A stretch of 18,146 bases of DNA from Chloroflexota bacterium (lineage in GTDB: Bacteria; Chloroflexota; Dormibacteria; CF-121). Below the pieces are notes generated by a model. It was given only the letters and a program-made list of their open reading frames with translations, made no database searches and was not told the origin of the DNA. The DNA is taken from positions 1 through 18,146 of the forward strand of contig VBFF01000118.1 in NCBI GenBank assembly GCA_005889285.1. Reading direction: 5' to 3'. Within the stretch, counting starts at the first letter, position 1. Each line of letters opens with the position of its first letter. Shown in pieces: positions 1 through 6,269 of the stretch. The translations under genes and the position numbers were made by a program.

Positions 1-477
1 AGCGGCCGCACCCACTTCGGTTCGGTCATCCGGTCCGCCGTGCGGGTACTGTTCGCCGCCAGCGTCGGCCGCAGATTGAGCCGTGGCAGCCACCGCCTTA
101 TCGGCCTGAGCGACGTGCGCCTCGGGCTTGGTGGCTTGCGCTTTCGGTGTCTCCGCGCTGGCCGGCCGGGCTCCCTGTTTCGGCTCGGCAGCCTCGGCCT
201 GGCCCTGCGGCGCCGGCGCCTTCTCCGCGGCCGGAGCCGCACTGGCGTCGCCGATCTCGGCGATCACGGCCCCGATGGGAGCGCTTTCACCTTCGGGGAC
301 GACGATCTTGCTCAGCTTGCCGCTGGCGTAGGCCTCGACCTCGATGTTGGCCTTGTCGCTCTCGATCTCGACCAACGGTTCGCCTTTTTGGACCTGGTCG
401 CCCTCTTTCTTCAGCCAGCGCAGGATCTTGCCGGTCTCCATCGAGTCCGACAGCCGTGGCATCTGGACGCTGGCCAT
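1..477 (-). CDS. pdhC: Dihydrolipoamide acyltransferase (E2) of 2-oxoacid dehydrogenase, N-terminal part
   Basis: The minus-strand frame is open from the ATG at 477 to the window edge, giving 159 codons, so the C-terminal part is missing. The visible protein begins MASVQMPRLSDSMETGKI and forms a typical lipoyl domain (about residues 1-78). Its lipoylation motif is ESDKANIEVEA, with K42 as the expected lipoyl-lysine. An Ala/Pro/Lys-rich flexible linker follows (about 80-159), as usual between the lipoyl and peripheral-subunit-binding domains; the binding and catalytic acyltransferase domains lie outside the window. In the complex E2 accepts the acyl group from E1 and passes it to CoA. The start codon overlaps the pdhB stop (TGATG), so translation is probably coupled. 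The substrate is most likely pyruvate, from the neighbouring E1 sequences, but a branched-chain or acetoin complex is not excluded. Confidence 0.9.
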   Translation of the reverse strand, partial: MASVQMPRLSDSMETGKILRWLKKEGDQVQKGEPLVEIESDKANIEVEAYASGKLSKIVVPEGESAPIGAVIAEIGDASAAPAAEKAPAPQGQAEAAEPKQGARPASAETPKAQATKPEAHVAQADKAVAATAQSAADAGGEQYPHGGPDDRTEVGAAA

Positions 478-1457
478 CAGTTCTTTCCGAGTAGTGCCCT
501 GGCCGTCACGATCACGTCCGCCTTGCCCGGGAAGGCGATCTTCTCCAGCCGTTTGTTGTAGGGCGCCGGCACCTCGGCGGCGGCGATCCGTGCGACCGGC
601 GCATCGAGATAATCGAAGGCCTCTTCGTAGACGCGGGAGGCAATCTCTGATCCGACGCCATACGAGCGCCAGCCTTCTTCGACGGTGATCAGCCGGCTCG
701 TCTTCTTGACCGACTCGATCACCGGCGCCATGTCGAGCGGACGTAGCGCCCGCATGTCGACCACCTCGGCGCTGATCCCTTCTTTTTCGAGCTCAGTGGC
801 GGCGTCCATGGCCACGATCAGCATGCGCGAATGCGCGCAGATCGTGATGTGCTCGCCCGGCCGCTTCACCTCGTTCTTGTCCAGTGGCACCAGGTGCTCA
901 CCGTCGGGGACCTCGCCCTTGACGGCATAGGTGCCTTCGTTTTCGATGAACATCACCGGGTTGTCGTCGCGGATGGCGGACTTCAACATGCCCTTGGCAT
1001 CGGCCGGCGTTCCGGGCGCGACGACCTTGAGGCCAGGCACATGGGCGAACCAGTTCTCGTGGCTGTGCGAATGCTGCGCCCCCAGCTGGTGGCCGCCGCC
1101 ACCGGGAGTGCGGATCACCAGCGGGACTTTGGTCCCGCCCCCGAACATGTAGCGGATGTGCGCCGCGGCGTTCACCACCTGGTCCATCGCGACCATGATG
1201 AAGTTGACCGTCATCATCTCGGCGACCGGCCGCAGCCCCGACATGGCGGCGCCGATGGCGGTGCCGATGATGATCTCCTCTGCGATGGGCGTGTCGAGCA
1301 CGCGCTTCTCACCGAACTCCTTCATCAAGCCGCGCGTCACCTTGAAGGAACCGTCGTAGAGGCCGATGTCCTCGCCCAGCAGGAAGACCGATTCGTCGCG
1401 TTTCATCTCCTCGCGGAGCGCCTGGTTGAGCGCATCGCGCATGGCAAGGACGGCCAT
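477..1457 (-). CDS. pdhB: Pyruvate dehydrogenase E1 component, beta subunit
   Basis: This 326-aa protein has the usual length and order of a transketolase-like E1-beta subunit. The N-terminal pyrimidine-binding domain holds GEDIGLYDGSFKVTRGL (28-44) and PIAEEIIIG, with E60 the expected thiamine-activating glutamate. The inter-domain region contains RTPGGGGHQLGAQHSHS, and the C-terminal transketolase domain ends in VPAPYNKRLE. Together with E1-alpha it decarboxylates the 2-oxoacid on thiamine diphosphate and acylates the E2 lipoyl group. Its ATG overlaps the pdhA stop and its stop overlaps the pdhC start, both as TGATG, so the three genes form a tight operon. I see no missing key residue here, unlike in pdhA. 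Acetoin dehydrogenase beta is the main alternative name, as the families are close. Confidence 0.93.
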   Translation of the reverse strand: MAVLAMRDALNQALREEMKRDESVFLLGEDIGLYDGSFKVTRGLMKEFGEKRVLDTPIAEEIIIGTAIGAAMSGLRPVAEMMTVNFIMVAMDQVVNAAAHIRYMFGGGTKVPLVIRTPGGGGHQLGAQHSHSHENWFAHVPGLKVVAPGTPADAKGMLKSAIRDDNPVMFIENEGTYAVKGEVPDGEHLVPLDKNEVKRPGEHITICAHSRMLIVAMDAATELEKEGISAEVVDMRALRPLDMAPVIESVKKTSRLITVEEGWRSYGVGSEIASRVYEEAFDYLDAPVARIAAAEVPAPYNKRLEKIAFPGKADVIVTARALLGKN

Positions 1458-2418
1458 CAGCCTGCCGCCTCGCCGGCGTAGACGTCGCGATAAAGATCTT
1501 TGGGGTCCGGGTCCGGACTCTCCTCCGCGAACTTTACGGCGTCTTCGACCTGGGCGGTGACTTCCTCATCGATGCGCTGGATCTCCTGGTCCGTGAGCAT
1601 CTTCTGCTTCTTCAGGTGCTCGCCGAGGCTGAGGATGGCGTCGCGGGTCTGCCATTCCTTGATCTCGTCCTTGCCGCGGTAGGTGTCGGGGTCCGACATC
1701 GAGTGGCCGCGGTAGCGATAGGTGACGCACTCGAGCAGGCTCGGCTCGTGCTTCTCGCGGGCCTGCGCGACCAACTGGTCGGTGATGCGGCGCACGGCGA
1801 GCACGTCCATGCCGTCGACCCGTTCGCCGGTCATGTCGTAGGCGCACGCCTTCTTCCAGATCTCGGTGACGGCCGAGGCCCGGTTGACGGCGGTGCCCAT
1901 GCCGTAGAGGTTGTTGACACATACGAAGACCATTGGCAAGTGCCAGAGCTTCGCTACGTTCAGCGATTCGTGAAAGGCGCCGATGTTGGTCGCGCCGTCG
2001 CCGAAGATGCTCATCACGACCTCGTCGGTGCCCTGGTAGTTGATGGCGTAGCCGCTGCCGCACGCGATCGGAAGCGCCTGGCCGACGATGGCGTAGCCGC
2101 CGTAGAAGCGGTGTTCCTGGCTGAAGAGGTGCATCGACCCGCCGCGGCCGTGCGAGGTGCCGGTCTCCTTGCCGAAGAGCTCGGCCATGACCGCCTTCGG
2201 GTCGAGCCCCTTGGCGATGGCGTGGCCGTGCTCGCGGTAGGTGCTGTAGACGTAGTCCTTGGGTCGTAACGCCGAGATGCTGCCGACGATGGTGGCCTCC
2301 TCGCCAATGTTGAGGTGGCAGAAGCCGCCAATCTTGGGCGGTAGAGCTTGAGCAGGGTCTCCTTATCGGACAGCGTGGCTTTGGAGCGGCTCTCAGCGGC
2401 TCGCTGTTCGACTTTCAT
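1457..2418 (-). pseudogene. pdhA: Pyruvate dehydrogenase E1 component, alpha subunit, disrupted by an out-of-frame deletion
   Basis: The natural start is the ATG at 2418, preceded by AGGAG at good spacing, and it encodes MKVEQRAAESRSKATLSDKE and then TLLKLYR. After codon 27 the E1-alpha reading continues in another frame (KIGGFCHLNIGEEATIVG, from 2335 down to the stop at 1457). About 20 family-conserved residues (the MVLIRRFEE...LY helix) are absent at the junction near 2336-2340. No start codon lies between the in-frame TAA near 2364 and the ATG at 2188, so the longest intact product is 243 aa, against the usual 320-340. The rest is well preserved: HGRGGSMHLF, the TPP motif GDGATNIGAF...VNN, and the RGHSMSDPDTYR loop. 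An intact gene would form the E1 heterotetramer with PdhB. Either the gene is truly broken or the assembly lost about 58 bases here. Confidence 0.8.
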
Positions 2419-2446
2419 GACCGCTCCTGGGACCCGCACTGGGAGA

Positions 2447-2471
2447 GGGGGTGCAAAACCCCCCTATTGTA
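2447..2471 (-). promoter_or_regulatory. Candidate -10 box and 5'-UTR hairpin for the pdh operon
   Basis: On the minus strand TACAAT (2471-2466) resembles a -10 box about 48 bases before the pdhA ATG. It is followed by a G5/C5 inverted repeat (2447-2451 with 2459-2463, 7-base loop) in the presumed leader. I found no convincing -35 box at normal spacing; TTGACG at 2502-2497 is too far away. The position between queF and pdhA suits a separate promoter for pdhABC. Confidence 0.3.
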
Positions 2472-2531
2472 GTGGCGAGCAGCGCAAATTCCGGGGCGTC
2501 AAACCGCGGCTGGAGGCTTGCCTGGAGGTAC

Positions 2532-2936
2532 TTATCCATCGCCGCGGCTTGCGCCGTTCGGCGAGTATCCCTTCTGCGTGTGACGGGCCGTCACCACCGT
2601 CTTGATGTTGCCGCGGACGTTGAAGTCACCGACGACCTCCATGAACCGGGGATCGAGCAGGGTCACAAGATCATCCAGGATGCGATTCACGGCGGCTTCG
2701 TGGAAGATCTCCCGGTCGCGAAACTTGTTGATGTAGAGCTTCAGTGACTTGAGCTCCACCAGCTTGCGGTCGGGAATGTATCGGATGCGGATGGTGGCGA
2801 AATCGGGGAAGCCGGAATCGGGCGCCAGGCAAGTGAACTCCGGAATCGTGAAGTCGATCTCGTAGTCCCGCTCCGGCGTGTCGTTGGGGACCGCCACGAG
2901 CGACGACTCGGCGATCATCTTCGTCCCGTATTTCAT
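2532..2936 (-). CDS. queF: QueF-like NADPH-dependent 7-cyano-7-deazaguanine reductase (preQ1 synthase family), catalytic Cys position altered
   Basis: This 134-aa protein has the length of a unimodular (Bacillus-type) QueF, which reduces the nitrile of preQ0 to preQ1 in queuosine synthesis. Family motifs are clear: [18 protein letters not shown] (32-49), the NADPH-binding-type motif [14 protein letters not shown] (61-74) and FHE (78-80). D45, H79 and E80 match known catalytic or binding positions. In the usual FTxLCPxTGxPDF motif the nucleophilic Cys lies seven residues before the PDF aspartate; here that residue is A38, encoded GCG, and a Cys (C36) lies two residues earlier. Activity is therefore uncertain. 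The ATG overlaps the upstream stop (ATGA), so the gene is coupled to the pseudoprotease gene. No other queuosine gene is visible in the window. Confidence 0.85.
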   Translation of the reverse strand: MKYGTKMIAESSLVAVPNDTPERDYEIDFTIPEFTCLAPDSGFPDFATIRIRYIPDRKLVELKSLKLYINKFRDREIFHEAAVNRILDDLVTLLDPRFMEVVGDFNVRGNIKTVVTARHTQKGYSPNGASRGDG

Positions 2937-3982
2937 GGGGTAATGGTAAAGGCTGTGCGCGAGCTGGTCACCATGCCGTCGCCGTTGGTCAGCTGGATGA
3001 CGTAATCCTGGACGACGCGTCCGGCCGGCACCTTGATGGTGAGCGTGGAGGGGTTGACCAGCGTCGCAGCCAGGCCGTCGAAGGCGCCGTTGGGGCTGGC
3101 CAGCGGGACGAAATGGACGCGCAGCAGCGCGCCGGTGCTGAAGCCGCTGCCCTGGATGGTGATCACGGTATCCTGCGCCGCCGGCGCGCGGGCCGGGCTG
3201 ACCGACTGGATCGTGAGCCCACCGGTGGGCGTGGTGGTCGTGTCGCTGCCGCGCAACACCAGGGTTCCCGGGATCGGCGCCAGCGGCATCACCCTCCCGG
3301 CCTGACCGCGCCACTGCGCGATGTCACCGGCAGCGAGGTTGATGGGCAGGGCTTTCCCGGTGGCGATCAGGACGGCGATCACTTTGCCGCCCGGCCCGAC
3401 AAGGGGGCCGCCAAGGTTTCCCGGCAGGTCGTCCGCGCGCAGCGTCAGCTGCACATCGCTGCGTTGGATCACGACCGCGGGCGTCGAGGGCCGCAGGTTC
3501 GCGACCTTCGGACTGGCGAGGAGGACGGCAGGGTCGGCGGGTTGCAGCGCCGACGAATCGCCGAAGGGAAGTGGTGTTCCGTCGTTGGCGGCGCGGATCT
3601 CAGCGAGCCCAAGCGTGGCATCGATTCCGATCACCCGCACGGGATGCGTGCCGCCGGTGTTGTCGATCAGCCGCAAGCTCTGGCTGCTGTCGACCAGGCT
3701 GGCGTCCGTCAGGAAATCGCCCTGTGTGTCGATCAGGAAGGCCGTGCCAAAGGTGTGGTCGTTGACGATGGTCATGACGCCGGCGAGATCCCGTTCCAGC
3801 TCGTCCGGCAGCAGCACCGCAGCGGGCGGCACCGTCGGCGAGGGGGTCGGCGCGGGCGTCGCCGTCGGTTGGGCCAGGCGCTGGGCGGCGGTTGGGATCA
3901 GGACGGCCAGTCCCGCCACGACGAGCGTGACCACGAGCGCCGCCAGAAGCTGGTCCTTGCGGAATCCGCGAAGCTGGCCCAC
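2933..3982 (-). CDS. Membrane-anchored trypsin-like pseudoprotease with C-terminal IPT/TIG domain
   Basis: The 349-aa product has a cytoplasmic basic N-terminus, one membrane segment (about 11-30) and a Thr/Pro-rich linker (37-54). A DegP/HtrA-like chymotrypsin fold follows (about 60-225), then an IPT/TIG immunoglobulin-like domain (about 256-348, [17 protein letters not shown] onward). The family landmarks can be aligned but all three catalytic residues are changed: LTNAHVV is LTDASLV (Ser95 for His), the DLA aspartate is Gly125 in TLGLAEI, and GNSGGPL is GNLGGPL (Leu190 for Ser). It should sit outside the membrane and bind rather than cut. The start is a GTG at 3982 with AAGG a few bases upstream; it diverges from the ligase gene with 40 bases between start codons. 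The partner or ligand is unknown. Confidence 0.85.
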   Translation of the reverse strand: MGQLRGFRKDQLLAALVVTLVVAGLAVLIPTAAQRLAQPTATPAPTPSPTVPPAAVLLPDELERDLAGVMTIVNDHTFGTAFLIDTQGDFLTDASLVDSSQSLRLIDNTGGTHPVRVIGIDATLGLAEIRAANDGTPLPFGDSSALQPADPAVLLASPKVANLRPSTPAVVIQRSDVQLTLRADDLPGNLGGPLVGPGGKVIAVLIATGKALPINLAAGDIAQWRGQAGRVMPLAPIPGTLVLRGSDTTTTPTGGLTIQSVSPARAPAAQDTVITIQGSGFSTGALLRVHFVPLASPNGAFDGLAATLVNPSTLTIKVPAGRVVQDYVIQLTNGDGMVTSSRTAFTITP

Positions 3983-4003
3983 AAGCCTTCAACGAAGCAA
4001 GGC

Positions 4004-4015
4004 ATCGTATACATT
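4004..4015. promoter_or_regulatory. Overlapping divergent -10 boxes
   Basis: The 40-base gap between the GTG at 3982 (minus) and the ATG at 4023 (plus) contains GTATAC. On the plus strand TACATT (4010-4015) lies 7 bases before the ATG, which would give a leaderless transcript. On the minus strand TACGAT (4009-4004) would give a leader of about 15 bases with AAGG as ribosome site. No clear -35 boxes are seen, so this is a candidate only. Confidence 0.3.
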
Positions 4016-4022
4016 CATCACG

Positions 4023-5222
4023 ATGCGGCTGCGCAACACCGAAACGAAAGCGATCCAGCCGCTCGAGCCCCATTCCGACCCGGTGCGGCTCTACGTCTGC
4101 GGCATCACCCCCTACGACACGACCCACCTCGGCCATGCCTTCACCTATGTCGTGTTCGACGTGCTCGTCCGGGTGTTGAGGGCAGCCGGTCAACCGGTCC
4201 GCTATGTGCAAAACGTGACCGACGTCGACGATGACATCATCCGGCGGGCGCGCGAGCTTGGCACCACCTGGGATCACCTCGCGGACAAAGAGACTGCCCT
4301 CTATGTGGACGACATGGCGGCCCTCAACGTGCTCGCGCCCGATGTCTTCCCGAGAGCGAGCCAGACGATTCCAAAGATCATCGCGCTGATCGTGCGACTA
4401 GAAGCGCAGGGCCATGCCTACGAGCGCGAGGGCAACGTCTATTTCCGCGTGGGAAGTGTCGCCGATTACGGTCGCTTGAGCCGGCTGAGCCGCGAGCAGA
4501 TGGTCCCGCTCTCGGCGAAGCGAGGTGCAGATCCGAATGACCCGCGCAAGCAGGACCCGCTCGATTTCGTGCTCTGGCAGGTAAGCGCCCCTGGCGAACC
4601 ACACTGGGAGAGTCCCTGGGGCGTGGGCCGGCCCGGCTGGCATATCGAGTGCTCGGCGATGGTGCTGGAGCATCTGGGCCCACAGGTCGATGTCCATGGC
4701 GGCGGCGCCGATCTGATCTATCCGCACCACGACAGCGAGATCGCGCAGTCGGAGTCCGCGACGGGGGTGCGGCCGTTCGCTCGCATCTGGGTGCACGTCG
4801 GCATGCTGCGTTACCAGGGCAAGAAGATGAGCAAGTCGCTCCGCAACCTCGTCCTCATCCGTGACCTGCTGCCGCGCTATGACGCCGACAGCATCCGGGT
4901 CCTGCTGCTCCGCCATCACTATCGCGAGCCGTGGGAGTACACGCCAGACCAACTCGATGACGCGGCCGCCTGGACGGCGCGGTTGCGTGCGGCCGCCGGC
5001 CGGACGAGCAAGGGCATCGGCGATAGCGCGCTCGCGGTACGTGCCGCATTGGAGGACGACCTCGACACGGCCGGCGCGCTACGCGTTTTGGAAGAGGCGG
5101 TGGAGAGCGGGGATCGCGGCTGGCGGTCCGCCGCCGACCTCCTCGGGCTGGGGCTCAGTGCCCCCGCAGTTGACCGGGAAGAAATGAAAAAGGCGCTCGG
5201 GTGGCGAGCGCCTTTCTCGTAA
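4023..5222 (+). CDS. Class I cysteinyl-tRNA synthetase/MshC-like cysteine ligase, short form
   Basis: The ATG at 4023 gives a 399-aa protein. The class I signatures are complete: YVCGITPYD (24-32), the HIGH box as HLGH (35-38), GRPGWHIECSAM (202-213), YPHHDSEIAQSE (233-244) and KMSKS (268-272). C26, C210, H235 and E239 match the four zinc ligands of CysRS (C28, C209, H234, E238 in E. coli). CysRS is normally about 460 residues or more; this one ends shortly after a reduced DALR-like helix region, the size of MshC (Cys:GlcN-Ins ligase of mycothiol synthesis). CGITPYD-THLGHA and VQNVTDVDD also recall MshC, whereas E239 and EIAQSE recall CysRS. It activates cysteine with ATP; whether the acceptor is tRNA or an aminosugar cannot be decided here. 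The last codons overlap a terminator hairpin. Confidence 0.85.
   Translation: MRLRNTETKAIQPLEPHSDPVRLYVCGITPYDTTHLGHAFTYVVFDVLVRVLRAAGQPVRYVQNVTDVDDDIIRRARELGTTWDHLADKETALYVDDMAALNVLAPDVFPRASQTIPKIIALIVRLEAQGHAYEREGNVYFRVGSVADYGRLSRLSREQMVPLSAKRGADPNDPRKQDPLDFVLWQVSAPGEPHWESPWGVGRPGWHIECSAMVLEHLGPQVDVHGGGADLIYPHHDSEIAQSESATGVRPFARIWVHVGMLRYQGKKMSKSLRNLVLIRDLLPRYDADSIRVLLLRHHYREPWEYTPDQLDDAAAWTARLRAAAGRTSKGIGDSALAVRAALEDDLDTAGALRVLEEAVESGDRGWRSAADLLGLGLSAPAVDREEMKKALGWRAPFS
5189..5215. terminator. Bidirectional rho-independent terminator
   Basis: A perfect 11-bp stem (AAAGGCGCTCG, 5189-5199, with its complement 5205-5215) surrounds a 5-base loop. A-rich sequence lies on its left, giving a U-run for minus-strand transcripts, and TTTCT follows for plus-strand transcripts. 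It sits between the convergent ligase and secreted-protein genes. It overlaps the last codons of the ligase gene, whose stop ends at 5222. Confidence 0.85.
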
Positions 5223-5238
5223 TGGGGGAGGGAGTTGG

Positions 5239-5775
5239 TTAGTCGTTTCCCTGGCGGTCGGAACCACTCTCGTCAGCGCGGTTGCTGTCCGAGTCGCCTT
5301 TGTCGGTTTCAGGCTTCTCGACGTCCTTTTTCTCGACGTCCTGCTTCTCGACGTCCGGCGGCTTGACCTCAGCGGCCCCAGCCTTCAGCTCAGCAATTGC
5401 CGCGGCGTACTCCGCCTTCAGGCTGGCGATCGCTGTGCACGCATCAGCGACGACCTCGGTCAGCTGCGCGTTGAGGGCCGCCGCGTCCTTGGCGCCGTCT
5501 TCGTCGGTACTTTCAGCGACAGCCTCGTCGATGTTGCTGTTCGCCTCCGCCGTGATCTCGGCAAGTGCGGCCGTGGTCTCGGCGTTCAGGGCCGTCGCTT
5601 CGGTCCGCGCCTCGCCTGACAGGCTCGCGGGGTCCGTCACCGTGACAGTCTTGGCGCAGTCGCTCACCACGGTCTTGGCCGAAGCGGGCGTCAGGTTGCC
5701 GGCAAAGCCCGCCACACTTGTGGAGAGGGCAAGCCCGCCGGCGACGATCGCCGCGCCCAATACGTTTCGCTTCAT
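5239..5775 (-). CDS. Secreted Ala-rich helical protein with DVEK repeats
   Basis: I do not recognise a named family. The 178-aa product starts with a signal peptide (MKRNVLGAAIVAGGLALSTS, likely cleaved around residue 25-33). An Ala/Glu/Thr-rich region (about 50-135) follows that should be helical or coiled-coil, with two cysteines (SDCAKT, ADACTA) that could pair. The C-terminus holds three tandem DVEK units (DVEKQDVEKKDVEK) and an acidic, Asp/Ser/Asn-rich tail, likely disordered. Export with a charged flexible tail suggests a cell-surface or wall-associated role, which is inference. A bidirectional hairpin lies 24 bases after the stop. No strong ribosome site precedes the ATG; TATTAG 5 bases upstream is a weak -10 candidate. 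The gene appears monocistronic. Confidence 0.75.
   Translation of the reverse strand: MKRNVLGAAIVAGGLALSTSVAGFAGNLTPASAKTVVSDCAKTVTVTDPASLSGEARTEATALNAETTAALAEITAEANSNIDEAVAESTDEDGAKDAAALNAQLTEVVADACTAIASLKAEYAAAIAELKAGAAEVKPPDVEKQDVEKKDVEKPETDKGDSDSNRADESGSDRQGND
5314..5358. repeat. Three tandem 15-bp repeats inside the secreted-protein gene
   Basis: Three adjacent 15-base units share TTCTCGACGTCC and differ only at their edge bases (5314-5328, 5329-5343, 5344-5358). On the minus strand they encode the DVEK-type pentapeptide units. Near-identical DNA in all copies suggests recent duplication. Confidence 0.85.
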
Positions 5776-5840
5776 GCCATCTAATACGCATTCGGATAGA
5801 CGGCTATTCGTAACGTTGTCGCGGGCGGGTAACGGCGGCC

Positions 5841-6269
5841 TTACGCGGGGTCGATGAGGCGATGAACGCGCGGTAACCGCGGCGGCGGAAACGCTGGCAG
5901 ATCATCCGGGCCGCGAGCTTCCAGCTCGGCGCGGAGCGCGGACGTTTCGCCGACCAGGCGCTCGACATCGATCGTCATGCAAACCGGTCGGTACGGTTCC
6001 AGCTTGGCGAGCCCGTGTCCGAGTTTCGCCACGGCTCCCTTCCAGTTGCCGCGCCGCCAGTGATAGAAGCCGACCCCAACCTGCAGGATGCCCTGGTAGA
6101 GGTAGCGCACCTCGTCCGGCTCGCGAATCCAGATGCCTTCCAGCGTCTCGTGCTGCTCGAAGAATTCCTGGCGGTTGAACTCCTCGATGCCATGCAGCAG
6201 GGCGTCGGGCGGCGGGTCGTCGCAGCGGGCGGTGCGGCGAGGCGGGGACTTCTTGAGGTGGGCCTTCAC
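5841..6269 (-). CDS. DUF309 domain protein
   Basis: The 142-aa product carries the DUF309 signature: FNRQEFFEQHETLEGIW (31-47), then YQGILQVGVGFYHWRRGN (58-75) and a following helix KGAVAKLGHGLAKLEPYRP. The family is a small all-helical domain of unknown biochemical function; the His/Glu pattern (FFExHExLE) is invariant in members and kept here. The start is GTG at 6269 and overlaps the kinase-like gene stop as GTGA, so the two are probably translated together. It carries a basic, Pro-rich extension of about 25 residues before the domain. The pairing with a kinase-like gene might suggest a shared signalling role, but there is no direct evidence. Confidence 0.85.
   Translation of the reverse strand: MKAHLKKSPPRRTARCDDPPPDALLHGIEEFNRQEFFEQHETLEGIWIREPDEVRYLYQGILQVGVGFYHWRRGNWKGAVAKLGHGLAKLEPYRPVCMTIDVERLVGETSALRAELEARGPDDLPAFPPPRLPRVHRLIDPA

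Noticed and set aside
2497..2502. TTGACG as a -35 box for the pdh operon
   Set aside because: It is 25 bases from the TACAAT candidate, too far for a sigma-70 promoter, and no other -10 lies at 16-18 bases.
3321..4022. Long plus-strand extension of the ligase frame upstream of 4023
   Set aside because: The extension lies antisense to the well-supported pseudoprotease gene and its translation is low-complexity Arg/Ser-rich; family homology begins just after the ATG at 4023.
3113..4234. Plus-strand 373-codon frame spanning the divergent promoter region
   Set aside because: Overlaps two well-supported genes in other frames and has Arg/Gly-rich composition of a shadow frame.
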